The position numbers and the translations under genes were made by a program. The notes beneath the pieces are model-generated. The model was given only the letters and a program-made list of their open reading frames with translations. It ran no database searches and was not told the origin of the DNA. Source: Planctomycetota bacterium (GTDB lineage Bacteria; Planctomycetota; Phycisphaerae; SM23-33). Taken from it: a stretch of 64,000 nucleotides of DNA. Below are positions 26,857 through 35,844 of the stretch, in pieces (position 1 is the stretch's first letter; each line of letters opens with the position of its first letter). The stretch spans positions 1-64,000 of the forward strand of contig JAKJER010000030.1 in assembly GCA_022705325.1 (NCBI GenBank), given 5' to 3'.

Positions 26857-29139
26857 TCAGCCTCCGAGCATCGCGTAGAGCACGACGTTGGCGGCCAGGC
26901 GGCGGGCGTCGTCGCGGGCGAGAGAGACAGCCCCGTAGATGGGCACGCCGTCCAGCCCGCTCGTCACGCCGATCTTGCTGAACACCACCGCGACCCGCCC
27001 GTCCAACTCCACGCCGTAGAGCTTGAGGGCCTTGTTGCGACCCAGGAGTTGCTCGGCCTGGGGGGAGTAGTTGACTTCCCGGACGTCGCTGCCGGCCCCT
27101 CCGCCCAGGCTGCCTGTCAGCAGGGGATGGGTCGCGGGCAGCTCCTTGTAGGCGTCGGCGAAGGCGGACTTCAGCATCGCGTCCACCGAATCGGCGAAGG
27201 GCTTGGCCCCGATAGCGGAGTCCGCGAACAGCGTGCCGCCCCGCTGGAGGAACTTCTTGAGCCGCGCGATCTTGTCGGCTGACAGGCCCGGCTCGCCGCT
27301 GCCGGTCATCCACAGCACGGAGACGTTGTCGGGCACGTCCTGGGCCAGGTCCACCGCCGGGACCTCCAGCACGCCGAAGCTCAGCGCGTCGGCCAGCACG
27401 TCGCTCAGGCGCCCCAGCGCCAGCGGGCAGGCGGACCAGCCGCCCTCGTGCTTGACGCGGGCGATGACCACGCCCCGTTTCGGGGCGGGTCGCTTGGGCG
27501 CGGCGGGCTTTCTGGCGGCCAGGCGCCCCGGCAGCAAGCCGGCGGCGCTGTAGTGGACCAGGTTGCCGGCCAGTTCGAACAGGCCCCGCGACTTGGCCAG
27601 GGCGTTGCGATGCCACGCCTCGGCCAGATTCGACGACACGATCAGCACCCGGACGCGGGCCGAGTCGCTGATGGCGATCACGCCCGGGGGCTTCTCCTGC
27701 ACCTTGTAGTGCAGGCTCCAGAGCGGGTGGGCGTCGTCGAGCGGGACGGCCTGCATTTCGTACTTGCCCAGCAGCGAAGTAAAGAACGCCTTGGCCTTGT
27801 CGGCCGACGGCGCCGCGGAGACCAGGATCGTCCCACCGTTGAGGACGTAGTCGCTCAAGGCCGGCGCGGGCAGCGCGGCGAAGTCGGTCTGGGCGGAGGC
27901 GGGGATGTAGAGCACGGGGGCCTCGCCCAGCAGCGCAGATGAGACGGACTTCATCTCCACCCGCTGCCACCCCACCGGTTGGCTCTGCCCGGCCGACATC
28001 CAGGCGGCGAAGTTGGCGGCGTCCAGAGGGTGGTCCTGGTCCAGGTCGGCGCCCTCCAGGCGGTTCATCGCGATCGGAGCGCCGCCCCGCAGCAGCGTCA
28101 GCAGGGCGAAGCACGTCCGCACCACGTCGCTCTTGGCTTCGGCCGACGCGTGCAGGGCGGGCTCGGCCCAGCCGCCATCGCTTCGCTGGCGAGCCAGCAG
28201 GATAGCGGCGGTCTCCGGGTACCAGTCGTGGGCGCCGCAGGTCCTCAGGCCCCACGCGCCGGCAGCGCGGGCGAGCTTCCAGTGGTAGAAGTACACCCAC
28301 TCCTCGCTCTTGCTCCAGGCCCACCCGGGCATGTTGGCGACGGAGAAGTTCTTGCCCAGCCAGTCGATGCCCTTATAGGCAGCCGCAGGAGAAAACGCCC
28401 GGGCGTCGGCGCCGTTGGCGGCAAGCCGGGCGCCGATGGCCGCATAGCAGGCCAGTCCGGCCGCTGTCATCGACCCGTGGCTGGTCCCCCGCAGACGGAT
28501 GATGTTCTTGCCGGGCGGCTCGTATCCCCAGCCGCCGTCGGCGTTCTGGCTCTTCTCCCAGAACTCGCGGGCCCGCACCCAGACCTCCGGCTTGACCGGC
28601 GCGCCCGCCGCAGCCGCGTCGGCCAACGCCAGCACCGCCATCTGCGTATTGGAGGAGTCGGTCCAGTCCTGGCGGAGCTTGGTGGTCGGGTGGTCCGGAC
28701 CGTAGCCCCACCCGCCGTTGGGCATCTGCAGGTTCGACAGGACGGCCACGTCCTTCTGGAGCGCCTGGGCGTACTGGGCCTGGTCCAGGCGGGCGTACAC
28801 CATCACCCGCACGGCCCGCACGTACGTGGTCTGGGGGTCTTCCTTGGCCAGCGCCTGCAGGGCGGCGGTCAGCACGGGCTGGCCCACGTCCTCGCCCGCG
28901 CTCAGCGCCGTCAGCAGGACCAGGGCCTCGACCCCGCCGGAGTGGCGGCGGTCGAACTGGGTATCCCAGCCCGCATCCTTGCGGGCGGTATAGATGTACT
29001 TGAGGCCCCGTTGGACCGACTGCGCGATCTGCCCGTCGCTGACGGCAGCCGGGGCAGCCGGCGCCCGACCCGCGACTATGGCCAGCGCCAATGCCGCCGC
29101 GACGATCGCCTCGCGGAATCGCTTGCTCACACCATACAT
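26857..29139 (-). CDS. DUF4159 protein with prenyltransferase/squalene-oxidase repeats
   Basis: The 760-residue protein has a signal peptide (residues ~8-32), then alpha-barrel repeats of the terpene-cyclase/prenyltransferase type (GGWGYGP near 145, GGWGYEP near 200, GGWAEP near 322). The C-terminal half matches the DUF4159 architecture: two Rossmann-like glutamine-amidotransferase-like domains (VLYIPASA... and LKKFLQRGGTLFADS). Such proteins are widespread in Planctomycetota and often near MoxR/vWA genes, which are not visible here. The function is unknown. The gene is convergent with the acetylesterase and divergent from vapBC. Confidence 0.78.
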   Translation of the reverse strand: MYGVSKRFREAIVAAALALAIVAGRAPAAPAAVSDGQIAQSVQRGLKYIYTARKDAGWDTQFDRRHSGGVEALVLLTALSAGEDVGQPVLTAALQALAKEDPQTTYVRAVRVMVYARLDQAQYAQALQKDVAVLSNLQMPNGGWGYGPDHPTTKLRQDWTDSSNTQMAVLALADAAAAGAPVKPEVWVRAREFWEKSQNADGGWGYEPPGKNIIRLRGTSHGSMTAAGLACYAAIGARLAANGADARAFSPAAAYKGIDWLGKNFSVANMPGWAWSKSEEWVYFYHWKLARAAGAWGLRTCGAHDWYPETAAILLARQRSDGGWAEPALHASAEAKSDVVRTCFALLTLLRGGAPIAMNRLEGADLDQDHPLDAANFAAWMSAGQSQPVGWQRVEMKSVSSALLGEAPVLYIPASAQTDFAALPAPALSDYVLNGGTILVSAAPSADKAKAFFTSLLGKYEMQAVPLDDAHPLWSLHYKVQEKPPGVIAISDSARVRVLIVSSNLAEAWHRNALAKSRGLFELAGNLVHYSAAGLLPGRLAARKPAAPKRPAPKRGVVIARVKHEGGWSACPLALGRLSDVLADALSFGVLEVPAVDLAQDVPDNVSVLWMTGSGEPGLSADKIARLKKFLQRGGTLFADSAIGAKPFADSVDAMLKSAFADAYKELPATHPLLTGSLGGGAGSDVREVNYSPQAEQLLGRNKALKLYGVELDGRVAVVFSKIGVTSGLDGVPIYGAVSLARDDARRLAANVVLYAMLGG

Positions 29140-29285
29140 GCTCAGCCCTTTGGGGGATCTACAGTCAGCCCTGGGCCCCGCGCCGTCGCCGGCACGGGAC
29201 CGGGACTACTATATCAGAACGGCGGCAGTCGCGCCAATCATTGTCGATGAACGATTATCGAATGTCAGATTTGCGCTCCCGTTCG

Positions 29286-29320
29286 TTGCCATACACATCG
29301 CAAGCCTGTAGAATGTGTAT
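29286..29320 (+). promoter_or_regulatory. vapBC promoter overlapped by a palindromic operator
   Basis: TTGCCA (29286-29291) and TAGAAT (29309-29314) are separated by 17 bases, close to sigma-70 consensus. A perfect inverted repeat ATACACAT/ATGTGTAT (29291-29298 and 29313-29320) overlaps the promoter, as expected for autorepression by a VapBC complex. Confidence 0.65.
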
Positions 29321-29334
29321 ACGAGGTGCTGGAC

Positions 29335-29544
29335 ATGGCCAAGCGAACGAACGTGGTGTTGGACGAAAAACTGGTCAAGGAAGCCAAGCAGCACACCGGG
29401 GCTGCCACGACCCGGGAGGTGGTCGACCTTGGATTGCGGGAACTGGTGCGGCAAGGCAGGCAAAAGGGGATTCGCCGACTGCGAGGAAAGGTGGACTGGG
29501 TAGGCGATCTGGACGAGATGCGGCGGAGCCGCTTTGAAGAGTAA
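29335..29544 (+). CDS. vapB: VapB-type antitoxin
   Basis: The 69-residue protein starts MAKRTNVVLDEKLVKEA, a ribbon-helix-helix N-terminus of the VapB_antitoxin family that binds DNA as a dimer. The C-terminal part (GKVDWVGDLDEMRRSR) is the typical toxin-binding tail. The ATG at 29335 is preferred to a GTG three codons upstream because it keeps spacing from ACGAGG. The vapC start lies 26 bases beyond the stop. Autoregulation through the palindrome at 29291-29320 is likely. Confidence 0.85.
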   Translation: MAKRTNVVLDEKLVKEAKQHTGAATTREVVDLGLRELVRQGRQKGIRRLRGKVDWVGDLDEMRRSRFEE

Positions 29545-29570
29545 GCCGCCCTGGGGCGGAAAGGCACTGA

Positions 29571-29966
29571 ATGATCCTGGTCGACTCCAGCGTCTGGATC
29601 GATTACTTCCGAGATCGAGACTGCGCACAAGTCCAACGGCTGGAGAAGGCGATGGATGCCGGAGAGCAACTGGCCGTGTGCGGCATCATCCTGACCGAGG
29701 TCCTCCAGGGCATTCGCACCGAAGGCCAAGCCAAGAGTGTGATGCTCGAATTGCGCCCGTTGCGATACCTCCCGCTTCGTCGGTTGACGTACATGGAGGC
29801 CGCGGCGCTCTATCGAAAGGCCAGATCACGAGGACTGGTGGTGCGGAAGACGGCCGACTGCGTCATCGCCGCCTGCGCTATCGCCCACGGGGCGGAGATT
29901 CTCACCAGCGACGCCGATTTCTCCAAGATCGCCGCCGTCAGCAAGCTCAAGTTGGTCAGGGTGTGA
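29571..29966 (+). CDS. vapC: VapC-type PIN-domain ribonuclease toxin
   Basis: The 131-residue protein is a PIN-domain nuclease, expected to cleave tRNA or rRNA when freed from VapB. Acidic metal ligands are visible at the N-terminus (ILVDSSVWID), in ILTEVLQG near residue 44, and in the C-terminal TADCVIAAC and TSDADF motifs. The length fits the family. It follows vapB in one operon. Confidence 0.87.
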   Translation: MILVDSSVWIDYFRDRDCAQVQRLEKAMDAGEQLAVCGIILTEVLQGIRTEGQAKSVMLELRPLRYLPLRRLTYMEAAALYRKARSRGLVVRKTADCVIAACAIAHGAEILTSDADFSKIAAVSKLKLVRV

Positions 29967-30015
29967 GGACGGTCCTCGCAGGCGCCATTCCTGTTCGCCT
30001 AGGGCTTTCGGCTCA

Positions 30016-31695
30016 CTATTTTCGAACCGCCTGGCGGATCTCGATGAGCCGCTTCATGACGTTCGAGCAGTCGCCCTTCCAGGTGTTGGTGCCGAAGCAG
30101 TCGTGGAGCTGGCGGTAGAGGGCGTACAACTCGCGGTAAACCGCGTGGGCGGCGGGATTGGGCTTGAAAACCTTGGGCTTCAGGCCGGTCATCGCCGCCT
30201 GGGCGGCGGCGAAGTCGTCATAGCCGCCGGCGGCCTTGCCCGCCACCACAGCGCCCGCGATGGCCGAGCCCAGCGCGCACGTCTGGGCCGACCGGGAGAT
30301 CTTCATCGGCCGGCCCGTCACGTCGGCGTAGATCTGCATCACCAGCGGGTTCTTCTCGGCGATCCCGCCGCAGTTGACCACCTGCTCGACCTTGATGCCG
30401 TACTCCTCGAAGCGGTTGATGATGGTCAAGGCGCCGAAGGCCGTCGCTTCGATCAGGGCGCGGTAGATCTCGGCCGGCGTGGTGTAGAGTGTCTGTCCGA
30501 CCAGCAGGCCGGTGAGACGCTGGTCGACCAGGATGGTGCGGTTGCCGTTGTTCCAGTCCAGCGCCAGCAGGCCCGAGGCGCCGCCCTTGAGGGCGGCAGC
30601 CTGCTGCGTCAGGGCCTCGTGGCTGCCGGCCTTGCCGCCAGGGCGGATGTAGTTGACGAACCAGTTGAAGATGTCGCCCACGGCCGACTGCCCCGCCTCC
30701 AGGCCCCAATGCCCCGGAAGGATGGACTGGTAGACGATGCCGCACAGCCCGGGGATGTCGGCGATGGGCCCGGGCGGGGCCACCATCATGTCGCACGTGC
30801 TCGTGCCGATGATCTTGACCAGCGTTCCGGGGGCAATGCCCGCCCCGACCGCCCCGAGGTGGGCGTCGAACGCGCCGACCGCCACCGGGATCCCCGCGGG
30901 CAACCCGGTCTTGTCGGCCCACTCGGCGGTCAGCCCGCCGGCCGGGCTGTTGACCGCCTTGGCGTGGTGGGGCAAGTGGCTCCACAGCCGCCCCAGCCGA
31001 CCGTCCAGGCGCGACAGAAACTCCGCGTCCGGGTACCCCCCCCACTCGTCGTTGTACATCGCCTTGTGCCCGGCAGCGCACACGCCGACCGTGAGCCTGT
31101 CCGGCGCTTGCGTGCCGGTGAGCATGGCCGGGATCCAGTCGGCGATCTCGACCCAGGAGTGAGCGGCCTCGAAGACCTTGGGGCTGGTTCGAAGGCAGTG
31201 GAGGACCTTGCTGAAGAACCACTCCGACGAGTACCGCCCGCCGCAGCGGGCCAGGTACTGCGGGCGGATCTCGCCCGCCAGACGGGTGATCTCTTCCGCC
31301 TCGGCCACGGAGGTGTGGTCCTTCCACAGCCACGCCATGGCCGCCGGATTCCTGCCGAATTCCTTGCGGAACGCCAGGGGCATGCCCGCGGAGTCCACCG
31401 GCAGCGGCGTGCTGCCGGTCGTGTCCACGCCGATGCCGATCACCTGCTCCGGCTTGAACGACTTGACGCTCTTCCTGGCCGCGGCCAGCGCCGACTTGAT
31501 GGTCTTCTCCGCTCCCACGAGATAGTCGCCCGGGTGCTGGCGGGCCAGGTGCGGGTCGTCGCTCAGGATCACCCCCTGCGTGCCATGGGCGTAGTTCCAC
31601 ACGGCCGTGCCGACCTCTTTGCCGTTGGCGACATTGACGATCAACGTGCGGACGGAATTGGTGCCGTAGTCCAGGCCGATCGCGTACTTGGGCAT
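30016..31695 (-). CDS. araB: Ribulokinase (FGGY family)
   Basis: Predicted to phosphorylate L-ribulose with ATP in L-arabinose catabolism. The N-terminus MPKYAIGLDYGTNSVR is typical of ribulokinase, with the actin-like ATPase phosphate motif. Other family regions are VIGIGVDTTGSTP, the AFDAHLGAVGAG segment (catalytic Asp in GAFDAH) and NCGGIAEKN near the C-terminus. The ATG at 31695 has AAAAAGGA upstream; a longer frame has no such site. Neighbours do not include araA or araD, so the rest of the pathway lies elsewhere. Arabinose is a plausible product of the extracellular degradation block. Confidence 0.87.
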   Translation of the reverse strand: MPKYAIGLDYGTNSVRTLIVNVANGKEVGTAVWNYAHGTQGVILSDDPHLARQHPGDYLVGAEKTIKSALAAARKSVKSFKPEQVIGIGVDTTGSTPLPVDSAGMPLAFRKEFGRNPAAMAWLWKDHTSVAEAEEITRLAGEIRPQYLARCGGRYSSEWFFSKVLHCLRTSPKVFEAAHSWVEIADWIPAMLTGTQAPDRLTVGVCAAGHKAMYNDEWGGYPDAEFLSRLDGRLGRLWSHLPHHAKAVNSPAGGLTAEWADKTGLPAGIPVAVGAFDAHLGAVGAGIAPGTLVKIIGTSTCDMMVAPPGPIADIPGLCGIVYQSILPGHWGLEAGQSAVGDIFNWFVNYIRPGGKAGSHEALTQQAAALKGGASGLLALDWNNGNRTILVDQRLTGLLVGQTLYTTPAEIYRALIEATAFGALTIINRFEEYGIKVEQVVNCGGIAEKNPLVMQIYADVTGRPMKISRSAQTCALGSAIAGAVVAGKAAGGYDDFAAAQAAMTGLKPKVFKPNPAAHAVYRELYALYRQLHDCFGTNTWKGDCSNVMKRLIEIRQAVRK

Positions 31696-31802
31696 AGTCA
31701 GATTCCTTTTTGCTGTGCAGATTCTGCTCGTGAGCGGTATCGTAATTCCCCCAGAGGACAGAAGCAATCCGCATTGAGCGGCCCGCGTTCGGCGAAGGAC
31801 CT

Positions 31803-32051
31803 ATGAAACGAGCCAGCACCAAGAAGCCGTCACCCGCCAAAGGGAAGAAACCGTCATCCGCAGACGCGGATCAGACGCCCCCCGACCCCCTCGTGTACTG
31901 CACCTTCCGTTGCCCGCACAGCGACTTCCCCCCCGCCGACGCCGCGGGCATCTGTCGAACCATGGCCGCGGTCTACTGCAAGAAACTCAAGACGCTGGTG
32001 GACAAGAACACCCCTTGTCGTTGGAGGAAGAACCCCAAGGTCCGCGGGTAG
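31803..32051 (+). CDS. Small cysteine-rich protein of unknown function
   Basis: This 82-residue protein has a basic, serine/proline-rich start and a compact cysteine pattern: CTFRCPH, ICRTMAAVYCKKL and NTPCRW. Five cysteines and a histidine could bind zinc or an iron-sulfur centre. It is divergent from araB, with a weak ribosome-binding site. I do not recognise the family. Confidence 0.45.
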   Translation: MKRASTKKPSPAKGKKPSSADADQTPPDPLVYCTFRCPHSDFPPADAAGICRTMAAVYCKKLKTLVDKNTPCRWRKNPKVRG

Positions 32052-32090
32052 GGCGACCGAACGCGCCAGCTTGCTTCTTCGCAGAACCGC

Positions 32091-32855
32091 TTATTTCCCC
32101 AGTTCGATCCGCTGGCGATGGTCCCAGATCTCCAGGTACTTGCGGGCCCCGCAATAGGGCGGATTGATGTTGTTGTCGGGGTCCTCGATCAACTCGGTAT
32201 GCCCATCGACGTAGCCCGTGCTGCCGGCGTTTTCGTGACGGACGCCCGCCACGCCTTCGCGGTAGCGGTCCGGGCCGGCATAAGGCCAGAACAGCGAGAT
32301 GGTGCAGCCGTAGTCGGCCCCGCCTGAGGTCTTGACGTTGCTGTCGGCGACCATGAGGCACAAGCCCGGCTCCATAACCTCGCTCATGCGCGTGTCACGA
32401 TACATTGGGATGTTCGTGCCATCGAGCTCCCCTTGCCGGTTGAGCTGGTGCGAGCCGCCCAGGAACCACATGTTGTACCCGTAGCCGTTATGGTGCCCCG
32501 TCCAGGCCCAGTCCCACTGGGCGCCGTAGTCGATCTGCTTGCCCTCGATGGCCGGGCATCGCCCCAGTCTCTCCCGCGAGCCGTACGCGTAGACCGCGCT
32601 GAGCCACGTGTTCTCCACGTTCTGGTCGATCTGCCCTCCGCCGTGACACGTGGGAAAGATGTTCTGGTGGTCGGCTGTGTACGCGAGCAACGCGATCGCG
32701 TACTGGTGGAGGTTGTTGCAGCATATCACCCGTTTGGACAGGACGTGCATTCGTCGGACCGAGGGGCTGAGGATGGTGAGCAGGATGCCGATGATCGCAA
32801 TGACCACCAACAACTCCACCAGGGTGAATCCGCGTCCTTTTTGGCGCGTACTCAT
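32091..32855 (-). CDS. Pilin-like DUF1559-type protein
   Basis: The N-terminus MSTRQKGRGFTLVELLVVIAI is a type II pseudopilin/prepilin signal, with cleavage before F and methylation expected. The globular part carries a C-terminal H-x(n)-DG-like region (VRHENAGSTGYVDGHTEL) typical of the expanded planctomycete DUF1559/H-X9-DG pilin-like family. The start at 32855 places the prepilin motif at residues 9-22. It is probably assembled by, or associated with, a type II/IV-like export system. It is a single gene between a convergent small gene and the surface-polysaccharide cluster. Confidence 0.85.
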   Translation of the reverse strand: MSTRQKGRGFTLVELLVVIAIIGILLTILSPSVRRMHVLSKRVICCNNLHQYAIALLAYTADHQNIFPTCHGGGQIDQNVENTWLSAVYAYGSRERLGRCPAIEGKQIDYGAQWDWAWTGHHNGYGYNMWFLGGSHQLNRQGELDGTNIPMYRDTRMSEVMEPGLCLMVADSNVKTSGGADYGCTISLFWPYAGPDRYREGVAGVRHENAGSTGYVDGHTELIEDPDNNINPPYCGARKYLEIWDHRQRIELGK

Positions 32856-32998
32856 AGGTCGCCGTTCCACGGAGTATCATAACACTTCACCTTGGTCCAG
32901 ACAAGGCCTGCAGGAAATACCATACGGTCCGGGAGGGCCCGCGGCGGGTGGAGAGAGAGGCTGGGCGCCTGGCGAACGTTCGCTCTTGCAGGAAGGCG

Positions 32999-34285
32999 TC
33001 AGGCACGACGCGCGAGGGACGGGCGATCTTCGGCCACGACACGGCGCTCGCTGCCGCCGGCCAGCCGCTCCAGCAAGGCAAGGTACTTCCCCGCCAGCGC
33101 CTGGCGGTCGTAGTGGGCGGCGGCGTGACGGTAGCCGGCTTCGCCCATTGCTTCCATCCGTCGCGGCTGGCTGCGCAGGGTGTCGAGGGCCTGGATGAAC
33201 GAGTCGGGGTCTTCCGGCTCGGCGAACAGCCCCGCCCCCGCGCCTTCCACCAGCCGGCGGGCCACCCCGTCGATGGCCACGATGATCGGACGCTTGCACG
33301 ACATGTAGTCGAAGACCTTGTTGGGGTAGACCGTGCGGAAGGTGTCGTTGCGCATGAGCACGGCCGTGCACACGTCCGACGCGTTGATGAAGTCGGCCAC
33401 CTGCTCCTTGGGCACGCCGTCGTGGAAGACGACGTTGTCCAGCCCGCGGCGGGCGGCGTCGGCCTGGAGGTTCGGCTTCTCCATCCCGTCGCCGACCAGC
33501 AGGAATCGCACGTCCGGGTGCGTGGTGCGGATGCGCTCGGCGACGTCCAGGAGCTGGCCCAGGCGATTGGCCCGCCCGTGGGCGCCGAAGTAGCTGACCA
33601 CGAAGTGCCCGTTGAGGCCCAGGCGCCGGCGGACGGCGTTGTCCTTGGGGCCGGGCGACATGAGGTCGAGGTCCGCGCCGTTGGGGATCATGCTGATCCG
33701 CCGGCGGGGCACGCCCTTCCGCTCGACCAGGGCCTGCTCGAACGCCGGCGTCAGGACGTTGATCCAGCTCGCGCGGCGATAGGCCAGTTCTTCCAGGCGA
33801 TAGCTCAGGTAGATCAGCGGGCGGCTCTTGAGCACTCCCGTGTCCACCGCGCTTTCGGGCCAGAGGTCGCGGACCTCGAAGACGGCCCGGCAGCCGTGCC
33901 ACAGCGACAGCAGCCACATCGTCACCGCCACCGTCAGCGGCGGACTGGTCGCCACGATCACGTCCGCCTTGCCCGCGCGGAACATCCCGGCCAGCGTCGA
34001 GGAGAAGGCGAAGCTCAAGTACGCCCAGAACCGCCCCAGGAAGCTGCGGTTGTACGACTCGCTCACGTGACAGCGATAGACGGTCACGCCGGGACCGTCT
34101 TCCTCCCGCACGACGAACCGGCCTTTGTAGGCCGGGGCCTTGCGCCCGGTGGCGTAATGCACCATGCCGGCCAGCACGGTCACCTGGTGTCCCCGCTCGG
34201 CCCAGTAGCGGGCGAACTGGTTCCATCGCGACCCGCCTGAGTCGTCCTTGCCCAGATAGTATTGGTGAAGGACGAGAATGTTCAT
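32999..34285 (-). CDS. GT4 glycosyltransferase
   Basis: This GT-B fold glycosyltransferase is predicted to add a sugar to a surface polysaccharide or lipid-linked intermediate on the cytoplasmic face. The N-terminal domain begins MNILVLHQYY with a glycine-serine acceptor-site loop (DSGGSRW). The C-terminal nucleotide-sugar domain holds IPNGADLD, VVSYFGAHGRANRL and a final region PNKVFDYMSCKRPII. The ATG overlaps the O-antigen-ligase stop (ATGA), so translation is coupled. It is the last gene of the leftward cluster. Confidence 0.82.
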   Translation of the reverse strand: MNILVLHQYYLGKDDSGGSRWNQFARYWAERGHQVTVLAGMVHYATGRKAPAYKGRFVVREEDGPGVTVYRCHVSESYNRSFLGRFWAYLSFAFSSTLAGMFRAGKADVIVATSPPLTVAVTMWLLSLWHGCRAVFEVRDLWPESAVDTGVLKSRPLIYLSYRLEELAYRRASWINVLTPAFEQALVERKGVPRRRISMIPNGADLDLMSPGPKDNAVRRRLGLNGHFVVSYFGAHGRANRLGQLLDVAERIRTTHPDVRFLLVGDGMEKPNLQADAARRGLDNVVFHDGVPKEQVADFINASDVCTAVLMRNDTFRTVYPNKVFDYMSCKRPIIVAIDGVARRLVEGAGAGLFAEPEDPDSFIQALDTLRSQPRRMEAMGEAGYRHAAAHYDRQALAGKYLALLERLAGGSERRVVAEDRPSLARRA

Positions 34286-35607
34286 GCTCCGACCTCCACG
34301 CCGGGAGCCGTTGCCTCGGTGGTCATCCCCTGTTCCCATTCGTGCTCATAGTCGTACTGCGCCAAGTCCCAGCGGGCCTCGCGGTCCATCCGGCGCATGC
34401 CCGACAGGACCACGCTGGAGACCACCGCGACGAACATCGCGATGTTGCTGGGGCTGGTAAGCTTGCTCTCGAAGAAGCCCGCCGCCAGGTTCGCCATCAC
34501 CAATCCCAGCATCAGGCGGGCCAGGTCGCTGATGTCGCTGAAGGGGCTCCTCACGATCAGCCGCAGGGCCAGCACGCCCATCAGGATGAAGGCGCCGGTA
34601 TAGAAGATGATGCCCACCAGCCCGCCCTCGAACCAGGTGGAGAGGTACGCGTTGTGGAAGCCGAACTCCAGGCTGCTGCTGCCCATTCCGTTGCCCAGCC
34701 AGGGACTGGCCAGACACAGGTCCACTGCCCGGTCCCAGAGGTCGGAGCGGCCGGTGGTGTCCAGCGTGAGGAACCGCCGGTGGATGAACTCGGCCTGGTC
34801 GGGCATGAAGTTCAGGACGACGGCGACCAGACTGACGCCCAGGATCAGCAGCAAGGTGGCGATGGCGATCTTCTTGAACCCCAGGCGCGCCAGTAGGGGC
34901 AGGCAGCCTACGAACCCCGCCAGCGTGCCCGTCCGCTGCCCGCTGAGGATGCAGAGCATGCCGGTGCAGACGGCGATGAAGATGCAGTACCAGCGCCAAC
35001 TCCGTAGATGCGGACTCATCGCTCCCCAGACAGCCGTCGGCAACAGCAGCCCGCCGGTCAACACGAACAGCGGGGCCGAGCTGCTCGCGCCGGAGAACCG
35101 CACCCCCTGCCGCAGCGAGCCCAGCGAGACCAGGCCCAGCATCACGTACAATCCCCCGCCCAGCAGGAACAGCTTCAGCAGGCGATACACGTCATCCAGG
35201 GTGCGAAGGTGGTCGGCCGTCGCGGCGGCCATCGGCAGCGTCGCCACCAGCATCAGCAGGCCCGTCTGAATCGACCACAGCGCCACGGGCGAAAGCGGAG
35301 CTGTCAGCAACCCGTAGGCGGCGTACACGCTCAGCATGACCGCGGGCAGCCCGGGCAAGCGGGCGCCACGAACGGCGGTCAGGGCGATCAGCAGCATTAC
35401 CACCCACCGCAGCAGCGTGCTGCCGGCGTCGATGGCGGGAACGGCAAAGCCCGAGAACATGAGCAGGAACAGGTACGCGCCCAGGAGGATCATGCGCTTG
35501 CCCGTGACCGCCAGGGCCAGCAACCCCAGCAGCAGCGCAAGGACGGCCACCAGCCCCAGGGGGCCGGCACTGTCCATGAAGCCCGAGATGCGTCCGAACA
35601 GGTCCAT
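34282..35607 (-). CDS. O-antigen ligase/polymerase-like membrane protein (Wzy_C family)
   Basis: The 441-residue protein has about ten or more predicted membrane segments from residue ~15 on. A large extracytoplasmic loop near residues 270-330 contains the Wzy_C-type motif NGMGSSSLEFGFHNAYL. Such proteins ligate or polymerise undecaprenyl-linked glycans in the periplasm. The C-terminal ~50 residues are cytoplasmic and charged. The start at 35607 is uncertain since no strong ribosome-binding site is seen. The MITE-like repeat lies just upstream and may affect expression. Confidence 0.78.
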   Translation of the reverse strand: MDLFGRISGFMDSAGPLGLVAVLALLLGLLALAVTGKRMILLGAYLFLLMFSGFAVPAIDAGSTLLRWVVMLLIALTAVRGARLPGLPAVMLSVYAAYGLLTAPLSPVALWSIQTGLLMLVATLPMAAATADHLRTLDDVYRLLKLFLLGGGLYVMLGLVSLGSLRQGVRFSGASSSAPLFVLTGGLLLPTAVWGAMSPHLRSWRWYCIFIAVCTGMLCILSGQRTGTLAGFVGCLPLLARLGFKKIAIATLLLILGVSLVAVVLNFMPDQAEFIHRRFLTLDTTGRSDLWDRAVDLCLASPWLGNGMGSSSLEFGFHNAYLSTWFEGGLVGIIFYTGAFILMGVLALRLIVRSPFSDISDLARLMLGLVMANLAAGFFESKLTSPSNIAMFVAVVSSVVLSGMRRMDREARWDLAQYDYEHEWEQGMTTEATAPGVEVGA

Positions 35608-35682
35608 GCGCAAAGCGCAGGCGCGATGCCTGCTGTTCTTTTCATCGGACGGGCAAGGGCGGCATGTGAGTAGCGCCGCCTG

Positions 35683-35844
35683 GCAGTCCGTTGAAGAATG
35701 GGCTTTGTCGCAAGGGCGCGGCATTTTGCCGAGCACCCAGGAGCGGAAGCGAGGGCAAATCCAAGCGATTTGTCGAGCTTTCGCGACGCCGGAGCGCAGG
35801 CAAAAGGCCCGCCCGCAGCAGAAGCGGCTACTTCAATGGGCTGC
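35683..35844. mobile_element. MITE-like element with imperfect terminal inverted repeats
   Basis: The ends GCAGTCCGTTGAAG (35683-35696) and the reverse complement of 35831-35844, GCAGCCCATTGAAG, agree at 12 of 14 positions. The interior shows no coding sequence. The element separates two genes of the polysaccharide cluster, and the stop codon of the upstream glycosyltransferase lies at its right edge. No transposase is nearby, so it would be non-autonomous. Copy number elsewhere is unknown. Confidence 0.5.
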
